Source: Enterococcus haemoperoxidus ATCC BAA-382 (GTDB lineage Bacteria; Bacillota; Bacilli; Lactobacillales; Enterococcaceae). From it: a DNA stretch of 64,000 nt. The notes beneath the pieces are model-generated. The model saw only the letters and a program-made list of their open reading frames with translations, was not told where the DNA came from and did no database searches. The stretch spans positions 248,001 to 312,000 of the forward strand of contig NZ_KE136480.1 in the NCBI RefSeq assembly GCF_000407165.1, in the 5' to 3' direction. Shown here piece after piece: positions 7,599-18,755 of the stretch. The position numbers were made by a program, and so were the translations under genes. Numbering within the stretch: the stretch's first letter is position 1; each line of letters starts with the position of its first letter.

Positions 7599-8915
7599 TT
7601 AGTCAAAATTCTTTTTCAATTGATTATCTTCTTGATTTTTATCTTGAATAATCGAATCAATGTATTCTTTTAAAAATTTGCTATTCTCAGAAATAATTCG
7701 ATAACCAGCTTCTGCTTTGATTTTCTCCACTTCTTTATCCGTAATAAAATCATCCCCAGAGAAAAAGCGATAATTTACCTGTCCTACAAATTCAGCGGCG
7801 ACATCCAATTTTTTGCTATCAGATAATCCTGCATCAATCAATTGACTGTACCCTAATCTCATTCCATCGTTAATAAAAAGTTCTTTGATGTATTGCGGAT
7901 AATTTTCTAAGTTGGAAACTGAATGCGTATTTGTTTTTTTTTGATACTCAAATGAATTCCCCTTTAGTTTCACTACGCCGTAAGCTTGAGGTGCAATCGA
8001 AAAAGAACTAGACACAATTTCAGTTAGCGGATGGTCATCCGTTGTTTCTGTCATGATATCTTGCGCATGAATATGACCTGAAAAAACGATCGGTACTTGG
8101 TATTCTGCTAAAACTTGCTTGAATTCGTTCGCATTATTAAGAACAAAACCGCTTGATAATAGTTTGTTGTGGGCATATATATTATGATGCATGAAAACGA
8201 GCGTTTTTTTCTTTTCATGCTTGGCTTTTTCTAATTGTTTTTTGATCCATTTCATTGTTTTACCGCGAATCGTTCCACCTGTTGTGGGACTTGTTTTGGG
8301 TTGATTGTCCTCGGGATATATATTGGAATCTAGAAAAAGAAAATGATACTGTGGATTGACTGCGACTGAATAGCTTAATGAATTTTTGTCGTAGTTTGTG
8401 GCATTTTGATACCCAAAATCAGCAAAAATTTCTTTAAAATCAGCAATTGAAATCGGATCAATTTTTTCCTGCTTGTCACCAACAAATTTTCTGGCCCAAC
8501 CATCGTTGACATCATGATTTCCTGGAATCACAAAAACATTGATGCCTTCGTTTGTTAGTTGTTTCAGTAATTCAGCCAGCTTTTCCGCACTGATTTTTTC
8601 TCCATTTAACGTTAAATCACCTGTAATGATCAACATATCCGGTTTTTGCTCGATGGCTTTGTTAATAAAAGCCTGCCAACTTTCTTTTTGATAATCAAGT
8701 TCTTTTCCAGCTGCTGTCTCTTTGATTTTTTTGAAGGCTAAACCCGAATCAGTTAAACTTTTATCAATATAATGAGGATCACTGACCACCCAAAATTCAA
8801 TGGCTTCTTTTTTTAATAGCATCTCCTCATTATGCTCTTTCTCTTTACCAAAATAAACAATTGCCACTACGACAACTATTATGCTGAGTAAACTTAACCC
8901 AATTTTCTTTTTCAT
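7599..8915 (-). CDS. Membrane-anchored metallophosphoesterase
   Basis: This 438-residue protein has one N-terminal hydrophobic segment (residues 5-22) and no lipobox, so it is either anchored facing outside or secreted. The calcineurin-like motifs appear in order: VSDPHY (Asp46, His48), ITGDLTLNGE, IPGNHDVNDG, MHHNIYAH and FSGHIHAQD, which together bind two metal ions for phosphoester hydrolysis. The C-terminal 130 residues are outside the catalytic core. The substrate cannot be told from the sequence; surface phosphodiesters such as nucleotides or teichoic acid are possible. The ATG at 8915 follows GGGGAGG. It stands alone between two terminators. Confidence 0.82.
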   Translation of the reverse strand: MKKKIGLSLLSIIVVVVAIVYFGKEKEHNEEMLLKKEAIEFWVVSDPHYIDKSLTDSGLAFKKIKETAAGKELDYQKESWQAFINKAIEQKPDMLIITGDLTLNGEKISAEKLAELLKQLTNEGINVFVIPGNHDVNDGWARKFVGDKQEKIDPISIADFKEIFADFGYQNATNYDKNSLSYSVAVNPQYHFLFLDSNIYPEDNQPKTSPTTGGTIRGKTMKWIKKQLEKAKHEKKKTLVFMHHNIYAHNKLLSSGFVLNNANEFKQVLAEYQVPIVFSGHIHAQDIMTETTDDHPLTEIVSSSFSIAPQAYGVVKLKGNSFEYQKKTNTHSVSNLENYPQYIKELFINDGMRLGYSQLIDAGLSDSKKLDVAAEFVGQVNYRFFSGDDFITDKEVEKIKAEAGYRIISENSKFLKEYIDSIIQDKNQEDNQLKKNFD

Positions 8916-8973
8916 TCATTACCTCCCCAATCTTCATCATTCCATTCTATTTTATGCTTTTTTACGCAAAAAA

Positions 8974-9012
8974 GCTCTCACTGTATTTAATTTACTAAAA
9001 TACAGTGAGAGC
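8974..9012 (-). terminator. Terminator of the beta-glucoside operon
   Basis: GCTCTCACTGTATTT pairs with AAATACAGTGAGAGC around a 9-base loop. On the minus strand TTTTTTGCG follows. It lies 20 bases after the stop of the 6-phospho-beta-glucosidase gene. Confidence 0.9.
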
Positions 9013-9032
9013 AGCTTCAATAATAATGGAGT

Positions 9033-12334
<3,302 letters not shown>

Positions 12335-12374
12335 GGGAATATTTCCTCTCTTTGATTCATTTTTTATAAAAAAA

Positions 12375-12419
12375 GTGACCTAAGAAACACTTATACACTA
12401 AGTGTTTTTCTTAGGTCAC
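12375..12419 (-). terminator. Conditional terminator before the PTS gene
   Basis: GTGACCTAAGAAACACTTA pairs with TAAGTGTTTTTCTTAGGTCAC on the minus strand, followed by TTTTTTTATAAAAAATG. Its first arm shares bases with the antiterminator site at 12414-12442, so the two folds exclude each other. Confidence 0.9.
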
Positions 12420-12442
12420 GCCTGCTTTACCAGTAACGATCC
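12414..12442 (-). promoter_or_regulatory. RAT antiterminator site between regulator and PTS gene
   Basis: On the minus strand this reads GGATCGTTACTG...GCAGGCGTGACC, close to the 29-base ribonucleic antiterminator consensus of the BglG/LicT family. Its first G is the last base of the regulator's TAG stop codon. Binding of the regulator dimer here would prevent the overlapping terminator. Confidence 0.9.
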
Positions 12443-13278
12443 TATTGATTGCTTGATAAGCGATTTAAGTGAAGTGTTAAGTACATCAATTCATCATTGG
12501 AAATCGTCCAATCATATTGTTGTTCCAAAAATGTTTTGATTTTAACTGCACACTGGTAATCTTGTTCATACTTAACAGCGATTAAATTGATCAAGGATGA
12601 ATCCTCATTTGATGAAACTTCTTTATCTAGTTGTCTTTTGACAAAGTAACGAATATGGGTAATGAAACGAGTAAAATCATAAGACGTTTCATCATATTCT
12701 TTACCATAATGATATTTAATAATATCGATAATGCTTTGAATGATTTTCGTTGTCAACATCGTTTCGTTCATATTACTAGTAGAGTTATAGGCATTGACAA
12801 AATGAAGGGTAATAAAAGCTGCTTCTTGATCTGGAATAGCAATACCTGTTTTCTCCCGCATCATTTGAACGGCTTTTAATGCAAACGCATATTCTTTTGT
12901 ATAAATTTGTTTAATGTCCCATTCTAGTGGTGAGCGCATTTGTAACCCTTCTGCTGCTCGATTTATGACAAATCCGATATGATCGGACAATGTCAGTAAA
13001 ATGGAATCATCGATCGATTGTTCTAATTCTGCTTCGCCTAATTGAATAATATCACTGGCCAGTTCAATATCTTCAATATCGATTCGTGCAAGCAGATTGT
13101 CTAAGTTATTAACGGAATTGTTACCTTCAAGAACAAATCTTTTTTCAATCAGGGCTGAATCGATCACATCGCCTTCACGCTTGTTGAAGCCGACACCTTT
13201 GCCCATAATGATTTCTTCGATGCTATCATCATTTAAAACCAAAGAAACATTATTATTAAAAACTTTCAGTATTTTCAT
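12442..13278 (-). CDS. licT: BglG/LicT-family transcription antiterminator
   Basis: This 278-residue RNA-binding regulator has the N-terminal CAT domain (1-55, MKILKVFNNNVSLVLNDD), followed by two PTS regulation domains (about 65-170 and 175-278) with conserved His residues in SDHIGFVINR, ALHF-type FITLHFVNAY, ITHIRYF and LTLHLNRL. In the family, HPr phosphorylation on PRD2 activates and EII phosphorylation on PRD1 inhibits the protein, linking it to sugar supply. It lies between two RAT sites, so it controls both its own gene and the PTS gene. The ATG follows ACAGGAGATAATTTC. The symbol is by function; sacT-like specificity is less likely given the beta-glucoside genes. Confidence 0.9.
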   Translation of the reverse strand: MKILKVFNNNVSLVLNDDSIEEIIMGKGVGFNKREGDVIDSALIEKRFVLEGNNSVNNLDNLLARIDIEDIELASDIIQLGEAELEQSIDDSILLTLSDHIGFVINRAAEGLQMRSPLEWDIKQIYTKEYAFALKAVQMMREKTGIAIPDQEAAFITLHFVNAYNSTSNMNETMLTTKIIQSIIDIIKYHYGKEYDETSYDFTRFITHIRYFVKRQLDKEVSSNEDSSLINLIAVKYEQDYQCAVKIKTFLEQQYDWTISNDELMYLTLHLNRLSSNQ

Positions 13279-13311
13279 TGAAATTATCTCCTGTTCTTGA
13301 CTTGAAAAACG

Positions 13312-13363
13312 AAAAAAGACCTGACCATATCAAACATCACCAAAAAAAGTAATGTGAGAGGTC
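13312..13363 (-). terminator. Conditional terminator in the operon leader
   Basis: GACCT (13363-13359) can pair with AGGTC (13322-13318), with ACAT/ATGT as an inner stem, followed by TTTTTTCG on the minus strand. The stem is weaker than the one before the PTS gene. It overlaps the last bases of the upstream RAT, as antitermination needs. Confidence 0.6.
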
Positions 13364-13388
13364 ACGCCTGCTTAACCAGTAACGATCC
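13360..13388 (-). promoter_or_regulatory. RAT antiterminator site in the operon leader
   Basis: The 29 bases read GGATCGTTACTG...AAGCAGGCGTGACC on the minus strand and differ from the second site (12414-12442) at only a few loop positions. It starts only a few bases after the predicted transcription start. Confidence 0.9.
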
Positions 13389-13397
13389 GTTGACCAA

Positions 13398-13426
13398 AGT
13401 ATACAACGACTTATTTTCTTTGTCAA
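13398..13426 (-). promoter_or_regulatory. Promoter of the beta-glucoside operon
   Basis: TTGACA (13426-13421) and TATACT (13403-13398) are spaced by 17 bases on the minus strand. Just upstream, TGTAAGCGTACT (13439-13428) partly matches a catabolite-responsive element, but its second half is imperfect, so CcpA control is only possible. Confidence 0.8.
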
Positions 13427-13465
13427 TAGTACGCTTACATTTTGATAACAAATCCCTCACTTTGC

Positions 13466-13801
13466 TCATAACATCTGGCTTTCTTCAAACGAATAAATTT
13501 GCTCAATGGACTCAGTTAGCTTTTTAAACTGAACAAATTTTCCTTCTCGAATATATTCTTTTCCATCAACGAAAAAAAGTAACGTTGGTGCTGAGAAAAC
13601 CAAATATTCAGCTGAAATTTCTTTGACTTTCTCTGCTTCCACTTCTCTTAGTTCGATTTTAGAATAGTTTTTTAATAGCTCAATCAATTTGGGTCTAAGT
13701 GAATGGCACACTGAACAATCTTCTTGCGAGACATACAAAAAAGCAAGATGACTTTCATTTATAAAGGTTAATACCTCTTGAATTGTTTGTAATTTTTTCA
13801 T
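13466..13801 (-). CDS. Thioredoxin-like protein
   Basis: This 111-residue cytoplasmic protein has a thioredoxin fold: QEDCSVCHSLRP carries the redox pair Cys29-x-x-Cys32 and FSAPTLLFFVDGKE has the cis-Pro segment. The active site is CSVC, not the classic CGPC, so its redox potential or partner is probably different from TrxA. The start used is the ATG at 13801, seven bases after AAAGGATG; a further upstream in-frame codon lacks a binding site. It is transcribed alone, between the beta-glucoside operon promoter and the MerR regulator gene. Confidence 0.8.
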   Translation of the reverse strand: MKKLQTIQEVLTFINESHLAFLYVSQEDCSVCHSLRPKLIELLKNYSKIELREVEAEKVKEISAEYLVFSAPTLLFFVDGKEYIREGKFVQFKKLTESIEQIYSFEESQML

Positions 13802-13875
13802 AGACTGATCATCCTTTTGTGATTGGCTAATCATAGCACCTTCTTCTCAACATTACGATTTTTATGCCCAAAACA

Positions 13876-14643
13876 CTATTTATTCACTTCAATCCACGCC
13901 TTGTAATAATCTTTGTAAAACCCATCTTGCTCTTCTGCAGTCATGATATAACGTCCTACCATCGTTCCAGTTTGATAGCCTTGTTGCTCTAATTTTTCTT
14001 TCATTGATTGGAAATTATTTTCCAAAGGATCATCCGACTTGATCGTAAGTAGAAACTGTTTGTATGAATACCGTGGTTGCTCTGGTTGCTGCCAAATCGT
14101 CTCTTCCTCCACAAATTCTTTTGTTGTGACAGCAAAACCATAAATAATTTCTTTTTCATGATTAGACTCAATATAAACTACTAAACTTGATGGATTATCA
14201 ATATAGGTCTGTAATTCGTCTGGATCTTTTAAGTCAATTGGAATAATTCGTTCTACATCTAATGGTTCATCGATAAATTCTTTTTCTTTCAACTCAATTA
14301 AACTTAATAATTGTTTTTTTCTGTGTTTGATTCCTTGTTGCTTTTTCTCTAGTTCTGCTAATTCTGCCGCAACTCTAGTTTCTGTTTCATCTAATATCGT
14401 CCATAATTCTTCTGGCGATTTCCGGTAAAGATTGGTCATTTTATTAATGGGAATGTCCAGTCTACGATAAAAATCAATATCGTTAATCGTCAAGATATCC
14501 TCCATATCGAACATACGATAGCCATTATGCCTATTTCTAGAGGATGTTAATAAATTCATATCATCCCAATAACGGATCTTTGACTTTGGTAATTTCATAA
14601 TTTCAGCCACTTGTCCAACAGTCAATAACTTCTCTTTTTCCAT
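13876..14643 (-). CDS. MerR-family regulator divergent from the ABC exporter
   Basis: This 255-residue regulator starts at ATG 14643 behind AAGAGGTG. Residues 5-72 are a MerR-type winged helix (LTVGQVAEIMKLPKSKIRYWDDM), then a coiled dimerisation helix (about 95-130), then a C-terminal domain of about 120 residues that probably senses a ligand. It is divergent from a two-gene ABC exporter whose promoter has a stretched spacer with a dyad, the classical arrangement for a MerR activator. The architecture resembles E. faecalis ChlR, the activator of the chlorhexidine-induced efrEF exporter; that identity is recalled, not tested. Confidence 0.82.
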   Translation of the reverse strand: MEKEKLLTVGQVAEIMKLPKSKIRYWDDMNLLTSSRNRHNGYRMFDMEDILTINDIDFYRRLDIPINKMTNLYRKSPEELWTILDETETRVAAELAELEKKQQGIKHRKKQLLSLIELKEKEFIDEPLDVERIIPIDLKDPDELQTYIDNPSSLVVYIESNHEKEIIYGFAVTTKEFVEEETIWQQPEQPRYSYKQFLLTIKSDDPLENNFQSMKEKLEQQGYQTGTMVGRYIMTAEEQDGFYKDYYKAWIEVNK

Positions 14644-14679
14644 AAAATCACCTCTTATTTTAATTATAAACAAAAACCG

Positions 14680-14710
14680 TTGACATTCAAGTGACTTGAA
14701 GGTGTAGAAT
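14680..14710 (+). promoter_or_regulatory. MerR-type promoter of the ABC exporter
   Basis: TTGACA (14680-14685) and TAGAAT (14705-14710) are separated by 19 bases, longer than optimal. The spacer contains the perfect dyad TTCAAG-TGA-CTTGAA (14686-14700). MerR activators bind such a dyad and untwist the promoter when they sense their ligand. Confidence 0.85.
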
Positions 14711-14741
14711 TCCATTTGAGTCTTGAAAAGGAGGAATTTAT

Positions 14742-16484
14742 ATGAAAATCATTCAGTTTTTCATTAAAAAGAATCTGACACTTATTTTAGCGACAGTTCT
14801 TTGTTTATGTTTACAAATTATCGGAACACTTGGTGTACCGTTACTAGTAGCACAATTGATCGACGTGGGAATTGCAAGCGGCGATGAACAATCCATCAAA
14901 ACGATTGGGCTTAAAATGCTCGCAATGGCTTTATTTGGTGCGCTCTCAGCAATTGCTGGAAGTTATCTTTCAGCTAAAGTAGCCGCTAAATTTGGTTTAG
15001 CAACACGAGAAATGTTTTTTGATAAACTGCAAACATTTTCTATTAAAGATGCAGATAATTTTGGGACAGGTTCTCTACTGACACGAATGACGAATGACGT
15101 GGATAATATTCAACAAATGATCGTGCTGTTTCTGCAATTGATTTTACCAGCACCGATCATTGCGATTTTCTCGCTTTATATGACCTTCACTTATTCAGCA
15201 ACACTGGCTTTGGTGCCACTGATTGCAATCGCAGCTTTTGGCTTGATCGTGTATATCTTAATGAAAAAAGGAACACCTCTTTCACTATTGATCCAACCTA
15301 AAATGGACAAGATCATTGTAACTTTACGGGAATTTTTTACCGGGATCAATATGATTCGAGCATTTAATAATCAAGATTATGAAGAAGAACGGACAAATAA
15401 AACATTTTCTGACTATGCAGATGGTATGATTCGTGTAAATACTATTTTCGCTTTTATTACGCCAGTAGCCTTCTTGTTAATGGGTGTGGTTTTCTCTTCT
15501 ATCTTATGGTTTGGCGGAAACTTAGTTGCACTTGGTACTTTGCAAATTGGTACTGTTTCAGCCGTCGTGGAATATTCTTTACTAACACTTGCTTATTTAA
15601 TGATCGCTGCCATGGTTTTAGTTATGTTGCCTAGATCACTTGCTTCAGTAAAAAGAATCGAAGAGATTTTAAATACCCAAGATCAAATTCTTGATACTGA
15701 CCAACCTGTTTTACTTGAAGAGACTGGGCCACAAGATGCTTTGATTGATGTAAACCATGTGACATTCAGTTATGATCAAGCGGATGAACCCGTTTTAGAG
15801 GACATCCATTTCAGTATTCCAAAAGGAAAAACAACGGCAATCGTCGGTGGTACAGGTTCTGGTAAAAGTACCGTTGCCAAATTATTGTTAAGGCTTAGCG
15901 ATGTCTCTGAAGGCGCGATTTTATTTAATGGCGTGGATATCAGAAACGTTACGCAAGAAGAGTTGCGCTCTAAAATCAGTTACGTTCCTCAAAAAGCTTT
16001 TCTATTTAGCGGAACCATTAAGAGTAATTTATTGATGGGCTATCCTGAAGCAACGAAAGCCGATATGGATCGAGCTGCTGAAATTTCCCAACTTGCTTCT
16101 TACCTTGCTACATTAGAAGATGGTTACGATTCATTCGTTGCACAAGGCGGTACCAACTTCTCAGGTGGTCAAAGACAACGTTTGTGTATCGCTCGTGCTT
16201 TGATCAAACCTGCAGATATTTATATTTTTGACGATAGCTTTTCTGCCCTTGATTATAAAACAGATGCTACATTAAGACTCGCATTAAAAGAAGAAATGGC
16301 AGATAAAACCTTACTGATCGTCGCTCAACGATTAAGCACGATCCAACAAGCAGATAATATTATTGTGCTAGATGAAGGAAAAATCGTTGGTCAAGGCACA
16401 CACAGCCAACTGTTGCAAAATAATAAAACGTACCAAGAGTTTGCCCGCTCACAAGGGATTATCATGAAAGGAGCACAGTCATGA
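14742..16484 (+). CDS. ABC exporter half-transporter with degenerate Walker B (EfrE-like)
   Basis: This 580-residue protein has six membrane helices (about 1-310) fused to an ATPase domain (about 330-580), the type IV exporter fold. Walker A is GGTGSGKST and the signature is SGGQRQR, but Walker B ends in FDDSFSALD with Asp in place of the catalytic Glu. That substitution marks the inactive site of heterodimeric exporters such as BmrC and TM287. Its last bases overlap the start of the partner gene by four, giving a coupled pair. A GGAGG site precedes the ATG. Probable role: multidrug or biocide efflux, controlled by the divergent MerR regulator; the substrate is not shown by sequence. Confidence 0.85.
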   Translation: MKIIQFFIKKNLTLILATVLCLCLQIIGTLGVPLLVAQLIDVGIASGDEQSIKTIGLKMLAMALFGALSAIAGSYLSAKVAAKFGLATREMFFDKLQTFSIKDADNFGTGSLLTRMTNDVDNIQQMIVLFLQLILPAPIIAIFSLYMTFTYSATLALVPLIAIAAFGLIVYILMKKGTPLSLLIQPKMDKIIVTLREFFTGINMIRAFNNQDYEEERTNKTFSDYADGMIRVNTIFAFITPVAFLLMGVVFSSILWFGGNLVALGTLQIGTVSAVVEYSLLTLAYLMIAAMVLVMLPRSLASVKRIEEILNTQDQILDTDQPVLLEETGPQDALIDVNHVTFSYDQADEPVLEDIHFSIPKGKTTAIVGGTGSGKSTVAKLLLRLSDVSEGAILFNGVDIRNVTQEELRSKISYVPQKAFLFSGTIKSNLLMGYPEATKADMDRAAEISQLASYLATLEDGYDSFVAQGGTNFSGGQRQRLCIARALIKPADIYIFDDSFSALDYKTDATLRLALKEEMADKTLLIVAQRLSTIQQADNIIVLDEGKIVGQGTHSQLLQNNKTYQEFARSQGIIMKGAQS

Positions 16485-18259
16485 TGGAAAAATTAAATAA
16501 ACAAACATTAAAACGATTCTTTCAATTGATTCGACCTGAACGTCCGATATTTTTCGGCTTGATTCTATGTAGTTTGGTCGGCAATGCCTTAGTCATTGCT
16601 ATGCCTTTCATTATGGGTATCGCTATTGATGATTTGCTTACACTTATCAAAACTCATGGCGTCGGGAATATCACGTTTTCACTGGTTCAAGAAGCTTTAT
16701 TGACACCTGTTTTGATTTTGATCGTCTTTGCGATCATCAGTAGTTTGCTGTCTTACACGCAAGAACGTGTGATGGCTTCTTTAAGTGAACGGATCACATT
16801 AAGAGTCAGAAAAGAAGTCACAAAAAAATTCAAATCACTACCGATGGCGTTTTTTGACCAACATCAAGTAGGAGATATTCTAAGCCGAACAACGACCAGT
16901 TTAAACCAATTGTCTCAAGTATTCCTAACTGGGATCAATCAATTCTTTACATCTATCTCAACGATTGTATTTGCTGGTATTATGTTATTCTACATTGATG
17001 TAAAACTAACGCTGATCGTCGTTGTCCTAATTGCTGGAAGCTCATTCTTAACTGGTAAAATTGCCAATAAAAACAAGAAACTGGCTGAAGCAAGTCAGGC
17101 TGAGCTTGGCATTTTAAATAATAAAACAGAAGAGTTTTTATCTGGAAATTTAGTGACGAAAACTTTTAATCAACAAGATCATGCCAAAGACGTTATATCA
17201 GAAACAAACCAAAAGCATTATAAAGCATTTTTAAGTGCTCAATTTATGAACTTTGCGATTTATCCAGCAATTCGTTTGATCAATCAATTAGCGTTTATCG
17301 TCAGTGCGATCATCGGTGCCTTCTTAGTTTTACAAGGCGGCATCACGATTGGGCTACTTCAAGCTTACCTACAATATATCAATCAAGTTTCTGAACCAAT
17401 TTCTACAGCGTCTTATGTCATCAACTCAATTCAAGCAGCCTTAGCTGCTGTTGATCGAATCTTTGAAATTTTAGATGCAGAAGAAGACGTTCCAGAAAAA
17501 GCAAACTTACAAGTCATCGATCAACCAACTGGTGCTATTGCTTTTGATAACGTTCAGTTTGGTTATACCGAAGAGAAAATGTTGATGAAGCAAGTCGATT
17601 TCACGGTTAAACCAAAACAAATGGTGGCAATCGTTGGACCAACTGGTGCTGGTAAAACAACGTTAGTAAACTTATTGATGCGCTTTTATGAGTTAAACAG
17701 TGGTCGCATTACCTTTGATGGCGTAGATATCACAGATCTTTCACGAACAAATTTACGTGCAATGTTTGGGATGGTTTTACAAAATACGTGGTTATTTGAA
17801 GGAACAATTGCGGAGAATATTGCTTACGGACGAATGGATGCAACACGAGAAGAAGTTATCGAAGCTGCTAAAATTGCCCAATGTGATCACTTTATCCGAA
17901 CGTTGCCAAATGGTTATGATTCGATTATTTCAAGTGAAAATGGCTCTTTATCACAAGGTCAACAACAACTATTGACGATTGCCAGAATCATTTTGGCAAA
18001 CCCTCCTGTCGTTATTTTGGATGAAGCAACATCTAGTGTAGATACTAGAACAGAGGCTCATATTCAAAAAGCCATGGATGAAGTGACGAATAATCGGACA
18101 AGCTTTGTGATCGCGCACCGTTTATCTACGATTGAAAATGCTGACCTAATTTTAGTGATGAAAGATGGCGATATCGTGGAAAAAGGAAATCACCAAGAGT
18201 TGTTGGCGAAACCCTCATTGTATGCATCGTTGTATAATAGTCAGTTTCAACAGACTTAG
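16481..18259 (+). CDS. ABC exporter half-transporter with canonical Walker B (EfrF-like)
   Basis: This 592-residue partner has the same six-helix plus ATPase layout. Walker A is GPTGAGKTT and Walker B is VILDEATSSVD with the catalytic Glu, but the signature reads LSQGQQQ in place of LSGGQ. With the partner's defective Walker B this gives one active and one degenerate ATP site, exactly complementary, which supports an obligate heterodimer. Two ATG codons are adjacent (16481 and 16484); either could start translation. Related enterococcal pairs (EfrAB, EfrCD, EfrEF) export dyes, fluoroquinolones or biguanides. Confidence 0.86.
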   Translation: MMEKLNKQTLKRFFQLIRPERPIFFGLILCSLVGNALVIAMPFIMGIAIDDLLTLIKTHGVGNITFSLVQEALLTPVLILIVFAIISSLLSYTQERVMASLSERITLRVRKEVTKKFKSLPMAFFDQHQVGDILSRTTTSLNQLSQVFLTGINQFFTSISTIVFAGIMLFYIDVKLTLIVVVLIAGSSFLTGKIANKNKKLAEASQAELGILNNKTEEFLSGNLVTKTFNQQDHAKDVISETNQKHYKAFLSAQFMNFAIYPAIRLINQLAFIVSAIIGAFLVLQGGITIGLLQAYLQYINQVSEPISTASYVINSIQAALAAVDRIFEILDAEEDVPEKANLQVIDQPTGAIAFDNVQFGYTEEKMLMKQVDFTVKPKQMVAIVGPTGAGKTTLVNLLMRFYELNSGRITFDGVDITDLSRTNLRAMFGMVLQNTWLFEGTIAENIAYGRMDATREEVIEAAKIAQCDHFIRTLPNGYDSIISSENGSLSQGQQQLLTIARIILANPPVVILDEATSSVDTRTEAHIQKAMDEVTNNRTSFVIAHRLSTIENADLILVMKDGDIVEKGNHQELLAKPSLYASLYNSQFQQT

Positions 18260-18277
18260 ATAAGTGTATACACAAAA

Positions 18278-18308
18278 GGCTATCTGATTTGTTTTAGATA
18301 GTCTTTTT
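18278..18308. terminator. Terminator of the ABC exporter operon
   Basis: GGCTATCT pairs with AGATAGTC and the flanking CACAAAA and TTTTTGTG extend the stem; TTTTT follows on the plus strand. The A-run on the left makes it usable in both directions, which would also end any transcript from the transporter relic. Confidence 0.85.
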
Positions 18309-18402
18309 GTGTTACTAACTAAAAGAGTTTCACTTCCTAATTGGTTGTTTTAATCTATCCCATCATTATAAGAAAAAAGTTAGTTGAGTCGACTTAATAG
18401 TC

Positions 18403-18564
18403 TCAATAGTTGTACTTCATTTTACTCAAGAAAACTATTGAGATCGCGATCAACAACATTCCCATAAACGCTGGCCCAGCAGATCCAATGGTTATATAAA
18501 GCTGTCCGCCAATAACTGTTCCTACACTCATGTTTGCGATTCCTACCTGTTTACTCTTTTTCGT
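18403..18564 (-). pseudogene. Relic of the C-terminus of an MFS transporter
   Basis: The minus strand encodes 53 residues ending in a TGA at 18405-18403: QVGIANMSVGTVIGGQ, then a hydrophobic segment ending in FLSKMKYNY. This looks like the last two membrane segments of a DHA1-type major facilitator. An in-frame TGA lies just upstream (18567-18565), and no start or ribosome binding site fits, so it is a decayed fragment, not a gene. The family call rests on this short stretch. Confidence 0.5.
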
Positions 18565-18663
18565 TCATGTTCTATTGGCTTTCTCCTATAAATTATATTT
18601 TTATCTCAACAATCATACTAACTACCTTTTAAACAGCATTTTTATAACAAATATATTTCTTTA

Positions 18664-18692
18664 TTGCTATTCCCTAAAAGTTATATTATACT
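18664..18692 (+). promoter_or_regulatory. Promoter candidate for the V8-like protease
   Basis: TTGCTA (18664-18669) and TATACT (18687-18692) are 17 bases apart, about 64 bases before the start codon. No clear operator is visible. Confidence 0.55.
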
Positions 18693-18755
18693 TTATGTAT
18701 CCAATATTTTACTAAAAATAGGCTACGAACTCAAAAAAGGAAAGGAATTACTATC

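Larger units (their letters stand above)
18260..18755. other. Intergenic region between ABC exporter and protease
   Basis: These 496 bases hold the exporter terminator, the transporter relic and the protease promoter. The interval 18570-18660 is AT-rich with nothing I can assign; a short plus-strand open frame there has no ribosome binding site. Confidence 0.6.

Noticed and set aside
12631-13300. Plus-strand open frames across the antiterminator gene
   Set aside because: Shadows of the well-supported minus-strand gene, without initiation signals.
18530-18715. Plus-strand open frame of 61 codons before the protease
   Set aside because: No ribosome binding site, strongly AT-driven Phe/Leu/Tyr composition, and it overlaps the transporter relic and the promoter.
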